Positions 61,895 to 64,000 of a stretch of 64,000 nt of DNA are shown here, in pieces. Position numbers and translations under genes: made by a program. The stretch's first letter is position 1; each line of letters opens with the position of its first letter. This DNA is from Pseudomonas moorei (GTDB lineage Bacteria > Pseudomonadota > Gammaproteobacteria > Pseudomonadales > Pseudomonadaceae), in assembly GCF_008801475.1 (NCBI RefSeq), contig NZ_VZPP01000006.1, forward strand, positions 1 through 64,000. The letters run 5' to 3'. The notes below the pieces were generated by a model. That model saw only the letters and a list, made by a program, of their open reading frames with translations, searched no databases and was not told where the DNA came from.

Positions 61895-62677
61895 TTATTC
61901 CTTGCCGTAAACGTCAAACTTGAAGTACTTGTCCTGCACTTGCTTGTACTTGCCGTTGGCGCGGATTTCGGTGATAGCGGTGTTGAACTTGTCCGCCAGT
62001 TCCTTATCGCCCTTGCGCACGGCAATACCGGCGCCGCCACCGAAGTATTTCGGATCGTTGTACTCAGGGCCTACGAACGCGAAACCTTTACCGGCGTCGG
62101 TTTTCAGGAAACCGTCGTCCAGGTTGACCGAGTCGGCCAGCAGCGCGTCAATGCGTCCCGACACCATGTCCAGGTTGGCTTCCTGCTGGGAACCGTAGCG
62201 AACCAGGTCGATTCCGGCCGGTACCAGCACTTCAGTGGCAAAGCGGTCGTGGGTACTGGCGCGCAGCACACCGACTTTCTTGCCTTTGAGTTCGGTCAGC
62301 GGGTCCTTCACATCGGTGCCTTCCTTCATCACGAAGCGCGCCGGGGTGTGGTAGTACTTGATGGTGAAATCGACGTTCTTCTTGCGGTCGTCGGTGATGG
62401 TCATGGACGACAGGATGGCGTCGATTTTCTTGACCTTCAGTGCCGGGATCAGGCCGTCGAACTCTTGCTCGACCCAGGTGCACTTCACTTTCATCTGTTC
62501 GCACAGGGCGTCGCCGATGTCCACGTCAAAACCGGTCAGTTTGCCGTCCGGGGTTTTCATCGAGAACGGTGGGTAGCCGGCTTCGATACCGATACGGATC
62601 GGCTTGGCGTCTTCGGCCACGGCGGTCAGGGACAGCATCGACAGTGCCAGGGCACCGAACATCACTAGCTTCTTCAT
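61895..62677 (-). CDS. aotJ: Amino acid ABC transporter substrate-binding protein (AotJ/HisJ-like)
   Basis: A 260-residue periplasmic binding protein: signal peptide ([15 protein letters not shown]), then [40 protein letters not shown] and [20 protein letters not shown], as in lysine/arginine/ornithine/histidine binders. Arg and acidic contact residues are in place. No permease or ATPase genes are next to it, so the aot operon is split here. The name is by similarity only. A 14-bp triple repeat lies in its upstream region. Confidence 0.85.
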   Translation of the reverse strand: MKKLVMFGALALSMLSLTAVAEDAKPIRIGIEAGYPPFSMKTPDGKLTGFDVDIGDALCEQMKVKCTWVEQEFDGLIPALKVKKIDAILSSMTITDDRKKNVDFTIKYYHTPARFVMKEGTDVKDPLTELKGKKVGVLRASTHDRFATEVLVPAGIDLVRYGSQQEANLDMVSGRIDALLADSVNLDDGFLKTDAGKGFAFVGPEYNDPKYFGGGAGIAVRKGDKELADKFNTAITEIRANGKYKQVQDKYFKFDVYGKE

Positions 62678-62708
62678 TTATAACTCCTGTGTGCGGAGGC
62701 TTTTATTG

Positions 62709-62750
62709 GCAGCTTTCGATTATCAGCTTTCGGTCGGTAGCTTTTGGCTG
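62709..62750. repeat. Triple 14-bp repeat upstream of the AotJ-like gene
   Basis: AGCTTTCG (62711), AGCTTTCG (62725) and AGCTTTTG (62739) repeat at an exact 14-base period. They lie 34-70 bases upstream of the gene start on the minus strand. The rest of the gap 62678-63010 holds no gene. Confidence 0.5.
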
Positions 62751-63010
62751 GTAAAGACCGAAGTGGCCGGCAGTCTAGAGTGGCTTCAGGAGGGCAAATT
62801 GTGCTGAAGCGACAAATACTTACAGAAAAGTGGCCACAGGAAAGAAGGCCATTGTGGTGTGCGCCATCGCGGTGCAAAGACTGTCAGATAATCCGCTAAT
62901 TCGGAAAAAGCCTACAAGAATTTGGTTGTTTTCCGACCCAAGAGTCGCGCTGGCGACCCAGCACTTTTTACGGCACATTGGCCGCCCACCCGCCCCTGAA
63001 GAGATGCGTG

Positions 63011-63655
63011 ATGCCTTCCTTGAATCTGATCCAGCACCATCCCGCCGAAGGTCCCGGCGCTATCGCCCTGTGGGCCGAATCCCGTGGTGTGACGCTGAAC
63101 GTTTTTCGCGCCGACCTGGGTCAACTGCCGCCCGTGAGCGCCGCGCCGCTGATTTTGCTGGGCGGGCCTTTCGAGTCCAACGCCGGTCCGGCATGGCTGT
63201 CGGCCGAACGGCAGTGGCTGGCAGCCAGCCTGAATCAAGGCGCGGCGGTGTTCGCCATTTGCCTGGGCGCCCAATTGCTGGCGTTGAGCCTGGGCGGGAA
63301 TGTGCGGCGCATGGAGCGTACCGAGACCGGATGGACCACCGTGCACTTCGTCGATGGCCGGAGCCTGAACGTGTTGGAGTGGCACGAAGACGCCATCGAC
63401 CTGCCGGCGAATGCGCAGTTGCTGGCCAGCAGCGAACAGTGTGAGCAGCAGATGTACCGCATCGGACCGACGCGGGTGGGCCTGCAGTTTCATCCGGAGT
63501 GGAATGCCGAATCGGTGGCGGTTCTGAATGAGCATTTTGCGGATGAATCGCCATTGCCGCGGGGTCAGCAGGACAGCGCCGCCCATGCGACCGTGTTCGA
63601 GTGGTTGCAGGGGACGCTGGATGGGTGGTGGGAGGCGTCTTCAGGCACACGCTGA
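63011..63655 (+). CDS. Class I glutamine amidotransferase-like protein
   Basis: A 214-residue cytoplasmic protein: the oxyanion loop LLGGPFESN, the nucleophile in AICLGAQLLAL (Cys) and the catalytic His in LQFHPEWN. It is a stand-alone GATase1, similar to those called GMP synthase-like, with unknown amide acceptor. The ATG at 63011 follows GAAGAG. It is divergent from the binding-protein gene. Confidence 0.9.
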   Translation: MPSLNLIQHHPAEGPGAIALWAESRGVTLNVFRADLGQLPPVSAAPLILLGGPFESNAGPAWLSAERQWLAASLNQGAAVFAICLGAQLLALSLGGNVRRMERTETGWTTVHFVDGRSLNVLEWHEDAIDLPANAQLLASSEQCEQQMYRIGPTRVGLQFHPEWNAESVAVLNEHFADESPLPRGQQDSAAHATVFEWLQGTLDGWWEASSGTR

Positions 63656-63704
63656 ACCGGTGAACCTGAGTACGCGATCGTCAAAAGAATTGAGTCGACT
63701 GATT

Positions 63705-63749
63705 TGGGGCCGCTTCGCGGCCCAGCGGGAGCAAGCTCCCTCGCCACAG
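63705..63749. repeat. REP-like hairpin
   Basis: GCCGCTTCGCGGCCCAGCGGGAGCAAGCTCCCTCGCCACAG holds two nested palindromes between the amidotransferase gene and the convergent rhodanese gene. Confidence 0.6.
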
Positions 63750-63753
63750 TTGA

Positions 63754-64000
63754 TCAGCATTCACACCCTATCGTCGCTTTGGCTGGACGTTGCACTGTGA
63801 CGCTCAATTCAAACCCCTCATCCAGCCACCCGGTCACACCACCGATCATCTCCTTGACCGGATACCCCAGCGCCGCCAGTTTCACCGCCGCCTTGTTCGC
63901 GCCGTTGCAGTGAGGGCCGGCGCAATAGACCACGAACAGGGTGTTTTTCGGGTAAGCCGCCAGGCCTTCAGCACTGAGCAAGCGCCCTGGAATATTGATC
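63754..64000 (-). CDS. Rhodanese-like domain protein (partial, cut by window end)
   Basis: The C-terminal part of a rhodanese-like sulfurtransferase: a preceding NIPGR runs to the window edge, followed by TLFVVYCAGPHCNGANKAAV (loop with the catalytic-position Cys) and GYPVKEMIGGVTGWLDEGF. The open frame continues past 64000, so the true start is outside the window. It is convergent with the amidotransferase. Confidence 0.85.
   Translation of the reverse strand, partial: INIPGRLLSAEGLAAYPKNTLFVVYCAGPHCNGANKAAVKLAALGYPVKEMIGGVTGWLDEGFELSVTVQRPAKATIGCEC

Noticed and set aside
1..64000. rRNA, tRNA, transposase, integrase or phage genes
   Set aside because: None could be supported; no typical protein motifs or tRNA cloverleaf were seen.

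Overview
The window is GC-rich chromosomal DNA from a Pseudomonas, most likely of the P. fluorescens complex. The evidence is the catBCA/catR set with a BenR-type activator, several small families typical of Pseudomonas (DUF1652, DUF2790, DUF3087), a carnitine-type dhcAB-atoB locus, and many REP-like palindromes (core GAGCGAGCxTGCTCGC) in the intergenic gaps. No rRNA, tRNA, CRISPR array, transposase or prophage is visible. Gene spacing is dense, and almost every gap over 80 bases holds a REP element or a dyad.

Layout. 0.2-6 kb: a DUF1330 gene, a RibB-type gene with a degenerate GTP cyclohydrolase II half, and a four-gene polyamine-type ABC importer; two promoter gaps share a near-identical operator half-site. 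6-10.7 kb: benR, catA, catC, catB and divergent catR (catechol ortho-cleavage), with a good CatR box. 10.7-22.4 kb: mixed housekeeping (polysaccharide deacetylase, SRAP protein, azlCD, two diguanylate cyclases, a DapA-family lyase, ppnN) plus small unknown genes. 22.3-23.2 kb: a repeat-rich gap. 23.2-30 kb: an orphan OmpR-type regulator, a sulfur-scavenging set (SfnB-like, a stand-alone acyl-CoA dehydrogenase C-domain, a flavin monooxygenase) and a truncated LivF-type ATPase remnant. 30-36 kb: XRE-cupin regulator with a divergent EamA transporter, phosphatidylcholine synthase, a methyltransferase/DUF4242 pair and an AraC regulator. 36-40.5 kb: a DUF2790 / repeat peptide / DsbD-TlpA operon divergent from a two-component system whose regulator is about 87% identical to the orphan one.

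42.1-44.5 kb is the most striking part: a three-gene overlapping operon that looks like a graspetide (omega-ester or omega-amide RiPP) biosynthetic locus. It encodes a 140-residue precursor with three spaced copies of TKTxAxxExDD, an MvdC/MvdD-like ATP-grasp ligase, and a multi-pass membrane protein of unknown role. Immediately beside it is a second RiPP-type pair, HvfB/HvfC (DUF692/DUF2063), with no recognisable HvfA precursor and with a long inverted repeat in its leader.

46-64 kb: acetamidase/formamidase, a methyltransferase, a sirtuin, dhcR-dhcA-dhcB-atoB, a LysR/reductase pair, transporters, a glutathione transferase, an esterase, an AotJ-like binding protein with a succinylglutamate-desuccinylase-like enzyme, a class I glutamine amidotransferase, and a rhodanese gene cut by the window end.

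A possible regulatory thread links parts of the window. The direct repeat GATACA-N4-(G/A)ATACA occurs upstream of the two-component operon and of the acetamidase, and related half-sites lie upstream of hvfB. The sensor kinase has a Met-rich periplasmic stretch, so metal (perhaps copper) sensing is a reasonable but unproven idea.
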